Shown here one piece after another: positions 8,386 through 16,747 of a stretch of DNA of 64,000 bases; position 1 is the stretch's first letter; the number at the start of each line of letters is the position of its first letter. Under the pieces are notes generated by a model. It was not told the origin of the DNA, made no database searches, and saw only the letters and a list, made by a program, of their open reading frames with translations. A program made the translations under genes and the position numbers. The DNA comes from Bacillus sp. AFS006103 (lineage in GTDB: Bacteria; Bacillota; Bacilli; Bacillales; Cytobacillaceae), in contig NTXX01000001.1 of NCBI GenBank assembly GCA_002559145.1, positions 1-64,000 of the forward strand, read 5' to 3'.

Positions 8386-9086
8386 GATACTCCCTCCACT
8401 AATTGCTCATACTTTTCAGAGACAAAACCTAAGTTGTGATTTTCAATTCTAAAATCATCGACGATTTTTCCATTTTTCACAATAATGATTCTGTCACAGA
8501 TTTCTGCTGCCTGTTTAAAATCATGTGTAACCATTAGGGTAGTCGTACCTTTAGCTTTCATGGAAAGAATAACGTTGTTAAGAATCACAATTGCCCCTTG
8601 GTCTAATCCTGTGTGCGGTTCGTCCAGAAGGAGAATCTCCGGCTCATGGACAATCGCTCGTGCAATCGCAATTCTTTGAATCATTCCGCGAGAAAAATTC
8701 TTGACCGGTTCATTTAAAAAGAATGACAATCCTACCTCTTTGACAAGTGCAATCGCTCGTTGTTCAACATTTTTAACACCATAGATATTCCCAAAGAAAA
8801 TAAGATTTTCTAACGGAGTGTAATGATCGTAAAGCAAACTGGAATGGGGTAAATAACCCATTATTTTTTTTATTTCGATATGATTCTTTTTCAAATCCAT
8901 ACCATTAATCTTAATAACTCCTGATGTAGGCTTGATTAAGGTTGCAAGCACTTTAAGCAGCGTACTTTTTCCTGCACCATTTGGTCCTAGGATGGCAACC
9001 GTTTCTCCTTTTTTGATTGAGAGGTCTACACCACGAAGGATGAGCTTATTGTCAGCCTGCTTCGTTAGCTTTTTTATTTCTATCAT
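8382..9086 (-). CDS. ccmA: Heme exporter ATPase CcmA
   Basis: This ABC ATPase of 234 residues has Walker A GPNGAGKST (about 34-42), the signature FSRGMIQRIAIARA, Walker B ILLLDEPHTGLD and a switch His in VTHDF. It pairs with CcmB. Its start lies 24 bases after the preceding gene. The fit to CcmA rests on the strict ccmA-ccmB-ccmC-ccmD order, as ABC ATPases are alike in sequence. Confidence 0.93.
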   Translation of the reverse strand: MIEIKKLTKQADNKLILRGVDLSIKKGETVAILGPNGAGKSTLLKVLATLIKPTSGVIKINGMDLKKNHIEIKKIMGYLPHSSLLYDHYTPLENLIFFGNIYGVKNVEQRAIALVKEVGLSFFLNEPVKNFSRGMIQRIAIARAIVHEPEILLLDEPHTGLDQGAIVILNNVILSMKAKGTTTLMVTHDFKQAAEICDRIIIVKNGKIVDDFRIENHNLGFVSEKYEQLVEGVS

Positions 9087-9110
9087 TTGCTGTCTCTCCC
9101 ATCCCAGCTA

Positions 9111-10100
9111 CTACTCAACAAAATTACGTAATTTTATTTTTACTTGGACAAGATGCTGTTTATATGCTTCAAGCTTTGCATGGTATTCATCCTCTGAAAG
9201 CTTCCCATCACCGAAGGATTCTTCCAATTCAATAATCTTATCCATGATTGCTTTTTGCTTTGTCATTAACAGTTTAAAGGCATTCTCTTCCTTATCTGCT
9301 CCCAGTCTTTCTTCTTCCAGCCTAGCTTTCCTTCTAAAATAGATATAGTAGGAGATTCCCGCAATTACTATCGCTAATAAAATAATCATAAAGACATGTG
9401 GGTTAAATCGATGTAATGGTGACTGTGCCCAAATTCTAAGATGACCGGGATTATGAAAAGCAGGCGCAGTGTGTGTAACTGAACTATTACTCTCATTCGT
9501 TGTTTCAGACTTTTTTGCCTCATTCGCTGCGGGCTGTACATCTTTGTTATATTCAAGAGTAAACGCCTGGTTAGCTTTTATCCCTTCAATACTCCATCCA
9601 AAATAATTTTCGTCATCAAATTTGAAACTACCTTGACTAGTCGCCACAGCACCCTTAACTACAATGCTCCCTCTTCCTTCCGGAACGAGAATTTGCATCA
9701 TTTGAACAGGATAGTCAGATGTAAAATTAATATTTTCTCCCTTAGCCATCCTATAACTGTATGGCAATACCTGGGTCTGATTGGCTGGAATTGGCGTCGT
9801 TGTAATGAAGCCTTTGTCAACTTCTTTAAAAGCAATTTGATTGTCTAAAAAATTTAGATCTTTTGCTCCTTCAGGTAGAGTTACCTTAAGTACTGCTTCA
9901 CTTTTTCCGTCACCTTTATATTCCTTAGCAGCGGTATTTGTGTAGTTAACCATATTCATCATATTTGTTGAGCCGTCTTCACCCGGGCTGACAACGAGAT
10001 AATGCATATCAATTGAAACCTTCGAATCAGATGCTGCTAATCCGTGAAACGGGATTAACAGCATTATTCCGAGGAAGAAAACTGTGATTTTTTTGATCAC
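9111..10100 (-). CDS. Secreted, C-terminally anchored protein with SHOCT-like tail, ccm operon
   Basis: No recognised family. The 329-residue product has a signal peptide (about 1-23), an extracytoplasmic beta-rich region (about 25-195), a membrane segment at about 237-253, and a cytoplasmic coiled tail with a SHOCT-like pattern (FGDGKLSEDEYHAKLEAYK, about residues 292-312). The architecture matches the 13466-14518 protein at the other end of the operon. It lies between ccmA and a CcmI-like gene and overlaps the latter by 4 bases. A role in heme or apocytochrome handling is only an inference from context. Confidence 0.75.
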   Translation of the reverse strand: MIKKITVFFLGIMLLIPFHGLAASDSKVSIDMHYLVVSPGEDGSTNMMNMVNYTNTAAKEYKGDGKSEAVLKVTLPEGAKDLNFLDNQIAFKEVDKGFITTTPIPANQTQVLPYSYRMAKGENINFTSDYPVQMMQILVPEGRGSIVVKGAVATSQGSFKFDDENYFGWSIEGIKANQAFTLEYNKDVQPAANEAKKSETTNESNSSVTHTAPAFHNPGHLRIWAQSPLHRFNPHVFMIILLAIVIAGISYYIYFRRKARLEEERLGADKEENAFKLLMTKQKAIMDKIIELEESFGDGKLSEDEYHAKLEAYKQHLVQVKIKLRNFVE

Positions 10101-10480
10101 TTTCCTTCCCCCTTTTTGTTCTTATAGGATTTCATTTGAGCTTGAATTTCTTTTTCTACTTCATCCATTAGGTCTTTATCAACATTTGTTTCCATTAATT
10201 GTTCTTCTTCCTTCATGATGATGGCAACTTCTGTTTCGTATTGTTTCTTTAAAATTTTATAATCAGCATTTGAGATTTTATCCATCTTGTACTCAAATTC
10301 TATTTCATTAAGAGTTGTTAATAGTGCTTCTTTCGAAGACCCTATATCCTGACCTTTTGAACTAACCTGTAAATAAGTATCCCATTTGAATAACGGTGAC
10401 AATATTAGAAATAGGCAAGCCAATGCCAATATGGTAGTAAAAATCATCGAAATGACTGTGATATCTTGCATTATGTTCAC
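10097..10480 (-). CDS. CcmI N-terminal-like membrane protein
   Basis: The 127-residue product has one N-terminal membrane segment (about 7-28) and then a charged helical region. The stretch SKEALLTTLNEIEFEYKMDKISNADYKILKKQYETE resembles the N-terminal module of CcmI/CycH, which chaperones apocytochromes for CcmFH. It lies directly after ccmH with 3 bases between. The similarity is short, so CcmI is a suggestion; it lacks the TPR part of full CcmI. Confidence 0.65.
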   Translation of the reverse strand: MNIMQDITVISMIFTTILALACLFLILSPLFKWDTYLQVSSKGQDIGSSKEALLTTLNEIEFEYKMDKISNADYKILKKQYETEVAIIMKEEEQLMETNVDKDLMDEVEKEIQAQMKSYKNKKGEGK

Positions 10481-10483
10481 ATC

Positions 10484-10990
10484 CTAAAGATACTTTTTGC
10501 GTTCTTCATCGATCATGGATGATAGAATTTCTCCTTCTACTTCATCCTCTGTGTTTTGGTATTCAGCAACAGGTTCATCTGTCCCCTTCTTCTTAACCCA
10601 TTTACGGATAATAAAGAATACAGCAATTCCGGCTACTCCTAGTACAACAAACGGAAGGACCCAAGCAGTTAAGCTAAAACCACTTTTCTCAGGCGAAGTT
10701 AATATCTCTTCACCATAAATATTGACATAATAGGCACGGATTTTATCCTTATCCCAGCCCTTATTCATCATATCTACTAAGTCTGCTTTGAACTCAGTAG
10801 TAAGGTTGCATGTATTGGGATCGCATTCATAATGATCCTGACCACAGCCGCAAGTGCAGGCAAATTGCTGAGCAACAGCTTTGAATTCAGGAGACTTATA
10901 GTCAAACTGTTTTGCTGCTTCAACACGAAGGAATGATCCCTGAAAGATAAACGCTATGATGAGAAGGCCAATATAAAGTTTATTTTTCAT
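10484..10990 (-). CDS. ccmH: CcmH-type thiol protein with extra cysteines
   Basis: CcmH presents reduced apocytochrome to CcmF. This product of 168 residues has a signal peptide (about 1-25), a cysteine-rich FACTCGCG...C....C region (Cys45, 47, 49, 56, 61), a helical bundle, and a C-terminal membrane segment (about 103-122). The classical LRCxxC motif is replaced by CxCxC plus two more Cys, a form I associate with Gram-positive and thermophile CcmH/NrfF. I chose ATG at 10990, preceded by AGAGGTG and overlapping the ccmF stop; the longer frame lies within ccmF. Confidence 0.85.
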   Translation of the reverse strand: MKNKLYIGLLIIAFIFQGSFLRVEAAKQFDYKSPEFKAVAQQFACTCGCGQDHYECDPNTCNLTTEFKADLVDMMNKGWDKDKIRAYYVNIYGEEILTSPEKSGFSLTAWVLPFVVLGVAGIAVFFIIRKWVKKKGTDEPVAEYQNTEDEVEGEILSSMIDEERKKYL

Positions 10991-10991
10991 A

Positions 10992-12974
10992 TTAAGACAC
11001 CTCTTTGCGTACTCCTGTGTATCTCGGAGTGACATTTCCATATTTTCCGTTCCAAACTGCGAAGAGGGCACCAATAACAATCATGAAGGAACCAATCCAT
11101 AACCAGTTCATCATTGGATTTACTTTTACAACAAATGTTGCTTTACCGTCATCTTCCCATGCACTTAATACGATGTATAAGTCTTCCTTAAGTGATGAAA
11201 TAATTGCCACTTCGGAAGACGGCTGTTCCCAGTTACCATAAAACACCTTCTCAGGTTGATAAGTACCTAGTTTTTTACCGTTTCTAAAAACTGTTACATC
11301 GGCATAGACGATATCGTTGATACCTTCTTTTTTCTGATCAAGTCGATCATAGTTGATTCGATAATCTTGCAATTCAATCGATTGCCCTAAACTAACTGTT
11401 TTCATTGTTTGTAAATCATAATTCTGTGAACCAATAATCCCCATTGTAATGAAGGCAATTCCAAGGTGAACGATGTACCCGCCATACCTACGGCGGTTTC
11501 GAATCATTAAGCGATAAAGTGCCACAAATGGCGTTTCTTTCGTCATCTTTCTTCTAGCTTTTACCCCTCTATAAAACTCTAAGAAGTGAGTGATTAATAA
11601 TAGAATGATTACTCCGTAACCAATGACCGCCCATGCCTTTTGAATTCCTAACACGACCATTAAAATCATACCAAGAACGGCAAGGATAGCAGGGATCATG
11701 AAGTTTTTCCTAAGATTTTTCACGGTGGATTTCTGCCAAGCAAGCATTGGACAAACCGCCATAACAAACATCATAGATAATAGAATTGGTGCTTCCACTT
11801 TATTAAAGAATGGCAATCCAACTGTTACTTTAGTACCGCGAACTGCTTCAGATACTAACGGGAAGATTGTTCCCCAAAATACAGCAAAGGCTGCTCCAAC
11901 TAGTAGTAAATTGTTAACTAAGAAACTACTCTCTTTGGAAACGAAGGAATTGAATTCCCCAGCACTGCGTTTTAGCAGATTGTAACGGCTCATTAACACA
12001 TAAAGAGCTCCAATTACTGCTACACCCATAAAGATTAAGAAGTATAATCCCAGGTTTGAATTCGCAAAGGCATGGACAGAAGTCAAGACGCCGCTTCGCA
12101 CTAAGAATGTACCGAATAAGGTAAGTGCGTATGAAACAATGATTAAGCTGATATTCCAAATTTTCAACATGTTTTTCCGCTCTTGAATCATGACGGAATG
12201 TAAGAACGCAGTTGCGGTTAACCATGGCATAAATGAGGCATTTTCAACTGGATCCCATGCCCAGTAACCACCCCAGCCAAGTTCAACATATGCCCATTGA
12301 CCGCCAAAGATATTTCCAAGGCTTAAAAATAACCAAGCAATTATTGTCCAACGTCTTGTCATTTTAATCCAGAAATCATCCACATTTTTTAAGATAAGTG
12401 CCGCCATTGCAAAAGCAAATGGAATGGCAAGCCCCACATATCCAAGATAAAGTGTGACAGGATGAATAATCATTCCTGGATTTTGTAGCATTGGATTTAA
12501 TCCTTTTCCTTCTATTGGAATTTCATTTAATAGAATGAAAGGTTTCGCCACAAAACCTAGAATAAAGAAGAAGAAAACCGCATTTGCAAGTAAAATTGCA
12601 GAAATATATGGCACCATCGGATTGCCTTTTAACTTCCTTGAAAAAGCAATCATACATGAATAAACCGTTAGGAAGAAGGTCCACAATAACAACGAACCAG
12701 CGTTACCAGCCCATAGTGCAGTTAACTTATATATAACTGGCAATTCACTACTTGTGTAATCATGAACATATTCATATTGAAATTGAGATGTTGCTAACAG
12801 GTAGAACAAGGTTAGCATTGCAAATGATGAGCAGACTAATAATGCTATTAATCCGCCTTTTCCACTGTTAACAAACTTTTGATTTTTTGTGCTAATCCCC
12901 AATGTGATTATGAGGAGAGAATAAATTGCAACGGCTAAGCCTATATAGATTGTCGCGTTGGCAAATAAATACAT
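10992..12974 (-). CDS. ccmF: Cytochrome c heme lyase subunit CcmF
   Basis: CcmF is the synthetase subunit that attaches heme to apocytochrome c. The 660-residue product has about fifteen membrane segments and the hallmark WWD motif WGGYWAWDPVEN at about residues 234-245. External histidines in NPGMIIHPVTLYLGY and the VHAFAN stretch match family heme ligands. It lies between ccmE and ccmH, overlapping the start of ccmH by a few bases. This gene is the strongest evidence that the locus is System I rather than the ResBC system usual in Bacillus. Confidence 0.96.
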   Translation of the reverse strand: MYLFANATIYIGLAVAIYSLLIITLGISTKNQKFVNSGKGGLIALLVCSSFAMLTLFYLLATSQFQYEYVHDYTSSELPVIYKLTALWAGNAGSLLLWTFFLTVYSCMIAFSRKLKGNPMVPYISAILLANAVFFFFILGFVAKPFILLNEIPIEGKGLNPMLQNPGMIIHPVTLYLGYVGLAIPFAFAMAALILKNVDDFWIKMTRRWTIIAWLFLSLGNIFGGQWAYVELGWGGYWAWDPVENASFMPWLTATAFLHSVMIQERKNMLKIWNISLIIVSYALTLFGTFLVRSGVLTSVHAFANSNLGLYFLIFMGVAVIGALYVLMSRYNLLKRSAGEFNSFVSKESSFLVNNLLLVGAAFAVFWGTIFPLVSEAVRGTKVTVGLPFFNKVEAPILLSMMFVMAVCPMLAWQKSTVKNLRKNFMIPAILAVLGMILMVVLGIQKAWAVIGYGVIILLLITHFLEFYRGVKARRKMTKETPFVALYRLMIRNRRRYGGYIVHLGIAFITMGIIGSQNYDLQTMKTVSLGQSIELQDYRINYDRLDQKKEGINDIVYADVTVFRNGKKLGTYQPEKVFYGNWEQPSSEVAIISSLKEDLYIVLSAWEDDGKATFVVKVNPMMNWLWIGSFMIVIGALFAVWNGKYGNVTPRYTGVRKEVS

Positions 12975-12999
12975 TTCGTCACCTTCTTAAGTTAGCCTG

Positions 13000-13452
13000 T
13001 TATTTTTCTTGCGGTGTTTTATTTAACTTATCTTTATGTGTCGCAGGATCATAATCTTTTATATCTTTTCCTTCATATTTAGATGGACATCTTGTTTTAA
13101 CTGTTTCAGCAACAAATGTATCCTTTTCGGTTGGAGCCCCTTGGAGAATAGTTATTACACCTTCTGCAAAGTTATCTGGCTTAGTCCCATGATGTATAAC
13201 ATGCATTAGATTACCGTCATTATCTTTAACATCAAATTTCAATTCAATTTTGTCTGGATTCCATTTGATTGAATCTTCAATTAATAACCCCTCTACAGTA
13301 ACAAAATCATCTTTATGCTGATTCTGTGTTGCGATAAGCTCTTTCAAGGTTAACTCTACACCACTTGACCCCGGAGTTGCTGCCATCAGAAGGAAAACAA
13401 TAGCCCCTGCAATAATAAACCCGCCAAGCATGATAATCGTATTTTTTTTCAT
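13000..13452 (-). CDS. ccmE: Heme chaperone CcmE, CxxxY variant
   Basis: CcmE receives heme from CcmC and hands it to CcmF. The product has one N-terminal membrane segment (about 4-25) and an OB-fold domain. The usual heme-binding His (HxxxY) is replaced by Cys: RCPSKYEG gives Cys122-xxx-Tyr126, the CxxxY form known from archaea and some Deltaproteobacteria. I chose ATG at 13452 because GAGGTG is 7 bases upstream; length 150. It follows the 13466-14518 gene closely. Confidence 0.9.
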   Translation of the reverse strand: MKKNTIIMLGGFIIAGAIVFLLMAATPGSSGVELTLKELIATQNQHKDDFVTVEGLLIEDSIKWNPDKIELKFDVKDNDGNLMHVIHHGTKPDNFAEGVITILQGAPTEKDTFVAETVKTRCPSKYEGKDIKDYDPATHKDKLNKTPQEK

Positions 13453-13465
13453 TCTTCTCACCTCA

Positions 13466-14518
13466 TTAGATTAATTTTTTCATTTCTTCATCGTACATTT
13501 CTTGGTCTATCTTTCCAGTTAATAGTTTTTTCCGCAGCTCCTTCTTCTCATCAGAATTTGCTGCTTTGCTGTCTTTTTTAACTGTTGAGGTTGTTTTCTT
13601 TGGTTGTTTTTTATTTTGTTTGGTACTCTTAGCTGAGGATTGAGTATTCCCTTTTAACCCTAGGAAGACAAATAGTCCAGCAATGATAATCGCTATTCCG
13701 ATGATCGATGCACCACCCAGTCCAATAATTGGCTGCTTTGTAGATTTGGTGGCTGCTCCGTTTTTAACAACTTGGTCTGTTGCACTTACACCACTATGAT
13801 TTTCATCATTTGGCGGTTGCTTTTTATTAATAGCTTCCATTGTTGATTCCGTGCCATCTTTTTTATATGAGAAGGAGTACTTTAAGCCCGCATTTGCCTT
13901 TACATTTTTGTATTGGTAGTAATATAGCTCTTCTCCGTATTCATTCTTCGAATTGTTTTCTGCTTTTGGCTCAATTTTTATTTCTTTAGCATCCATTGGG
14001 GCATAGAAGATAACATCTAAAATCCCGATGTCAGCTTTATTTTTAAGTTCATATGTAAAGGCCTTGTTGTCCTTTACGTCAATTGACTTAGTATAATACT
14101 CAATTACAAATTCGTAGGTTTCATTATTCTTAATCGCCTTGGCTGGCTTCCATGTTATGATTCCGTTTTCTTTATCGACATCATATGGGCGCTGAACTTC
14201 AGGTTTATCTTTTTCTGGGAATTCTGCTACCAAGAAGGCCTCAAAGCCTTTTTCCGATGCTGGTACAGGAATTTCAATCTTTCCATTATAATCTTGACCA
14301 CTTTTATTGGTAATCGTTCCATATTGACCCACTAGCAAGGATGGGGTTTCTCGCGACCAACCTTCAGGATAATCAAACTCTGGCATTACTTGAACTTGCA
14401 TCTCCTTAAAAGGAAATTTTTCCGCCTGAAAGGCTGTTTCAGCACTAGCTTTTGGGATGATGAAATTCGTTAAGAATGATCCGATTACGAATAATGCCAA
14501 CAACTTATTTTTAAGCAT
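13466..14518 (-). CDS. Secreted, C-terminally anchored protein with SHOCT tail, head of ccm operon
   Basis: No recognised enzyme family. The 350-residue product has a signal peptide (about 1-26), an extracytoplasmic domain (about 30-220) with immunoglobulin/Ftsh-like beta strands, a membrane segment (about 265-285), a Lys-rich linker and a SHOCT motif (ELRKKLLTGKIDQEMYDEEMKKL, as two halves around residues 328-350). It is the first gene of the ccm operon and shares this layout with the 9111-10100 protein. The role is unknown; a partnership in System I is inferred only from operon membership. Confidence 0.75.
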   Translation of the reverse strand: MLKNKLLALFVIGSFLTNFIIPKASAETAFQAEKFPFKEMQVQVMPEFDYPEGWSRETPSLLVGQYGTITNKSGQDYNGKIEIPVPASEKGFEAFLVAEFPEKDKPEVQRPYDVDKENGIITWKPAKAIKNNETYEFVIEYYTKSIDVKDNKAFTYELKNKADIGILDVIFYAPMDAKEIKIEPKAENNSKNEYGEELYYYQYKNVKANAGLKYSFSYKKDGTESTMEAINKKQPPNDENHSGVSATDQVVKNGAATKSTKQPIIGLGGASIIGIAIIIAGLFVFLGLKGNTQSSAKSTKQNKKQPKKTTSTVKKDSKAANSDEKKELRKKLLTGKIDQEMYDEEMKKLI

Positions 14519-14788
14519 TTTAATCCTCCTTGACTTGAAAAACTTATATCTAGTAAGTACTATTTTTCACTATAGTCCTCTTAGAAATAAATATAATCGT
14601 TATCCGCCCTTATTTGTTGAATCACTCTTGAACATTTTGTTAAAGGATTAAAATCGTTGCGTTTTTGTCAAAAATCCACCACAGAATGTTCACAATTAAA
14701 AAATAGTCAAAAAACTTATTTTGAAATCCTTCCCTTATTGTGTTTATGGCTCTTGACATAGCTGATTTTTCCATCTGTTATTAATGCG
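14519..14788. other. Intergenic region before the ccm operon
   Basis: About 270 bases of AT-rich DNA between the first gene of the ccm operon and the terminator of the cytochrome gene. It must carry the ccm promoter, but I could not pick a convincing -35/-10 pair or an Fnr or ResD site. A GTGAAC-type half-site is present near 14686-14692 on the minus strand; I do not call it. Confidence 0.4.
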
Positions 14789-14820
14789 CAAAAAAACCTG
14801 AATCCATTGAAAGATTCAGG
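14789..14820 (-). terminator. Terminator of the cytochrome c operon
   Basis: CCTGAATC pairs with GATTCAGG (14797-14804 with 14813-14820) and is followed on the minus strand by a T-run. It separates the cytochrome operon from the ccm operon. Confidence 0.88.
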
Positions 14821-14839
14821 CCCTCATGTTGTATTCAAT

Positions 14840-15493
14840 TTATTTCTTCTCCAAAGATCGAATATAGGTAACAATATCGGTAATATCCTTTTCTTTGAGC
14901 TGCCGTACACCTTCAAGACCCTTTAACGAAGAACCCATTCGTGTTTCTTCACGACCGTATGCCGCACCAATCCATATTTGCTTATCAGTTGTATATTTAA
15001 GGTATTGTGGACTAGCGAGAGCGGTTCCCATTTTATCCTTACCTGCCCCTGCTTCGCCATGACAGTTTAGACAATATAAATTATATTGTGCTTTTCCATT
15101 TTCAGGATCGCCCGAAAATGTTTTTGGTGCATCTAACTTGATTTCTTCTGACTGCCAATCTCTAATAAAAGCAACGAGATTTTTTAAATCTTTATCGGAC
15201 ATTCTTGGACCGTAAGCAGGCATGACTGTGCCTTCTCTACCATATTTCACATAGTTATACAGGTCTTTATCGGATACGGAACTTAAAAAATTCTGACTGC
15301 TTAAAGCTGTCCCAGTTTTTGAGCCTTCTCCTTTTCCTGTATCCCCGTGACAAAATATACAATTCTTATTAAAAATTTTTTCACCTGCCGCAATAGCTTC
15401 TGATTTCTTACTATCGAATATATTGCTATTACTTAAACAAACAATAATTCCAATAATAATCAAAATATAAAATCCGATTAGTATTTTTTTCAT
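14840..15493 (-). CDS. Membrane-anchored diheme cytochrome c
   Basis: The 217-residue product has an N-terminal membrane anchor (about 3-22) and two cytochrome c domains, each with CxxCH: CIFCH (Cys45-His49) and CLNCH (Cys141-His145). Likely Met ligands lie in VMPAYG (Met91) and TRMGS. It is a client for the neighbouring ccm machinery. Its ribosome site overlaps the end of the PCYCGC gene ten bases upstream, so the two are in one operon. The electron partner is unknown. Confidence 0.93.
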   Translation of the reverse strand: MKKILIGFYILIIIGIIVCLSNSNIFDSKKSEAIAAGEKIFNKNCIFCHGDTGKGEGSKTGTALSSQNFLSSVSDKDLYNYVKYGREGTVMPAYGPRMSDKDLKNLVAFIRDWQSEEIKLDAPKTFSGDPENGKAQYNLYCLNCHGEAGAGKDKMGTALASPQYLKYTTDKQIWIGAAYGREETRMGSSLKGLEGVRQLKEKDITDIVTYIRSLEKK

Positions 15494-15503
15494 GGGTTAC
15501 CCC

Positions 15504-15953
15504 TTACTTCGGTTCAGGTGTTGGGGTTGGTTCCCCAATATCTTCATATTTTCTTGTTAATAAATCATAAATTTTCGCAGGGCTTTTTCCATCAAGATGC
15601 ATTTCAACCGCCTCCCGGGCGATATTGATACAAGTATCTCAGGCTATACCATGCGCATCCCATTCTTCAACAGCATTTTCTGGTCCCATTCCTTTGATGA
15701 AACAATCAAGATTACTTTTATGACCATCATTTACACAACCACAATAGCAAGGAACCTGCGCAACTACCTCTGGGTAAGTTGCAGCCATAACATACGTTTC
15801 TTGAATTTTTTCTGATGTATTTAGAACAAAATCAGGCAGTGGCGAATGTTTTTTATCAAGTTTCCAACTTTGATCACTGAGTTTCGAACTGCAGCCAGCG
15901 GCCACAATGACAAACAAAATGCCAAGGAACAAGAGAGATGTAATTCGCTTCAT
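15504..15953 (-). CDS. PCYCGC lipoprotein, candidate selenoprotein (TGA105 read as Sec)
   Basis: The protein has a lipoprotein signal with lipobox AAGC (Cys21), then PCYCGC (68-73), GHKSNLDCF, and WDAHGIA. Codon 105 is TGA (15639-15641). The frame continues for 44 codons (DTCINIAREAVEMHLDGKSPAKIYDLL and on) to a TAA at 15504. In this family the spot after HGxx is normally a Cys of a CxxC, so TGA replaces Cys and gives U-x-x-C. A stem-loop follows the TGA (see separate entry). The extended frame ends 10 bases before the cytochrome c ATG. A standard-code call would stop at 15639. Cellular role: probably a thiol redox lipoprotein outside the membrane. Alternative: a nonsense mutation. Confidence 0.78.
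15604..15628 (-). promoter_or_regulatory. Candidate bacterial SECIS element
   Basis: Read on the minus strand after TGA105, TCAA and TCGCC pair with GGCGG and TTGA, with a 2-base bulge on the 5' side and the 5-base apical loop CGGGA. The loop begins 21 bases after the TGA and has G in second place. This spacing, bulge and loop fit the bacterial SECIS model; SelB binding is inferred. Confidence 0.65.
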
Positions 15954-16115
15954 TATCTGTGCACCCCTTCCTTTAATTTTTTCTACTACTTCAGTTTAGC
16001 AAAAAGAAATTAGCCAATAAGTAACTAATTCTTACTATTTAGTGAAGTTTTAAGTAAGCTCTAGTGACATATTGGCTAAAATCCCCCTGCAGTTGGCAAA
16101 AAAATTGGATTTGAA

Positions 16116-16613
16116 CTACATATTCATCATATCATGGCTAGAACTGGAGCCTGTTCCTAGCGCAGGATCGATCATTCCAAAAATCATAGCAATATGTGCC
16201 ACCACTAGGAAAATACTAACAAAAATTGCATGTATTTTTAACCTTTCTTCTTCTGTTTTATTTCTATAAATAAGACCTAAATCAAGCAGAGCCATGCCAA
16301 GGAATGGGATAATTCCTAGCAAATAGAAAGTTACTGCGACAACATCAATCCAGCCCTTCCACTCTCCGTTTACTGTCAGTGGGATGTAAGCAGTTTTCAT
16401 TAAGTAAATGAATATTCCTGTAAAATAAAAGCCAGCAAATATGCCTGTTACTTTATTCAATTTTTTCAAAGCACCGTCTAATTTTCTTGTAAATAGTATC
16501 GCTATTTCCGAAATAGCTAGGATTTCAGCACAAATTACTGGTACGGCCATAAAAATTAACAAATTCCAAGGCTGATTGTCGGCAAGTAATCCCATATAAT
16601 GTGTCATATTCAT
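16116..16613 (-). CDS. Conserved membrane protein, five helices
   Basis: I do not recognise a function. The 165-residue product has about five membrane segments and ends with a Ser/His/Met-rich tail (GTGSSSSHDMMNM) that might bind a metal. It lies between the cytochrome/PCYCGC operon and efp, on the same strand, with a terminator on its upstream side, so it has its own promoter. A link to respiration is inferred only from position. Confidence 0.7.
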   Translation of the reverse strand: MNMTHYMGLLADNQPWNLLIFMAVPVICAEILAISEIAILFTRKLDGALKKLNKVTGIFAGFYFTGIFIYLMKTAYIPLTVNGEWKGWIDVVAVTFYLLGIIPFLGMALLDLGLIYRNKTEEERLKIHAIFVSIFLVVAHIAMIFGMIDPALGTGSSSSHDMMNM

Positions 16614-16698
16614 ATTTATCTTCTCCTTTATTTTTTCTACACACTCAATATATTGAAAAAGTGTGCAGAAACTTAGGAGAAACTATGGAGATTTTGTT

Positions 16699-16739
16699 AA
16701 AAAAAGCCTTAATCCGACAAAATTCGGATTAAGGCTTTT
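16699..16739 (-). terminator. efp operon terminator
   Basis: AAGCCTTAATCCGA pairs with TCGGATTAAGGCTT, with a T-run on the minus strand, nine bases after the efp stop. Confidence 0.92.
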
Positions 16740-16747
16740 GAAATTGA

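Noticed and set aside
15639..15953. Stopping the PCYCGC gene at the TGA as a complete 104-residue protein
   Set aside because: The family domain continues in frame after the TGA, the second Cys of CxxC lies beyond it, and the operon spacing fits only the longer frame.
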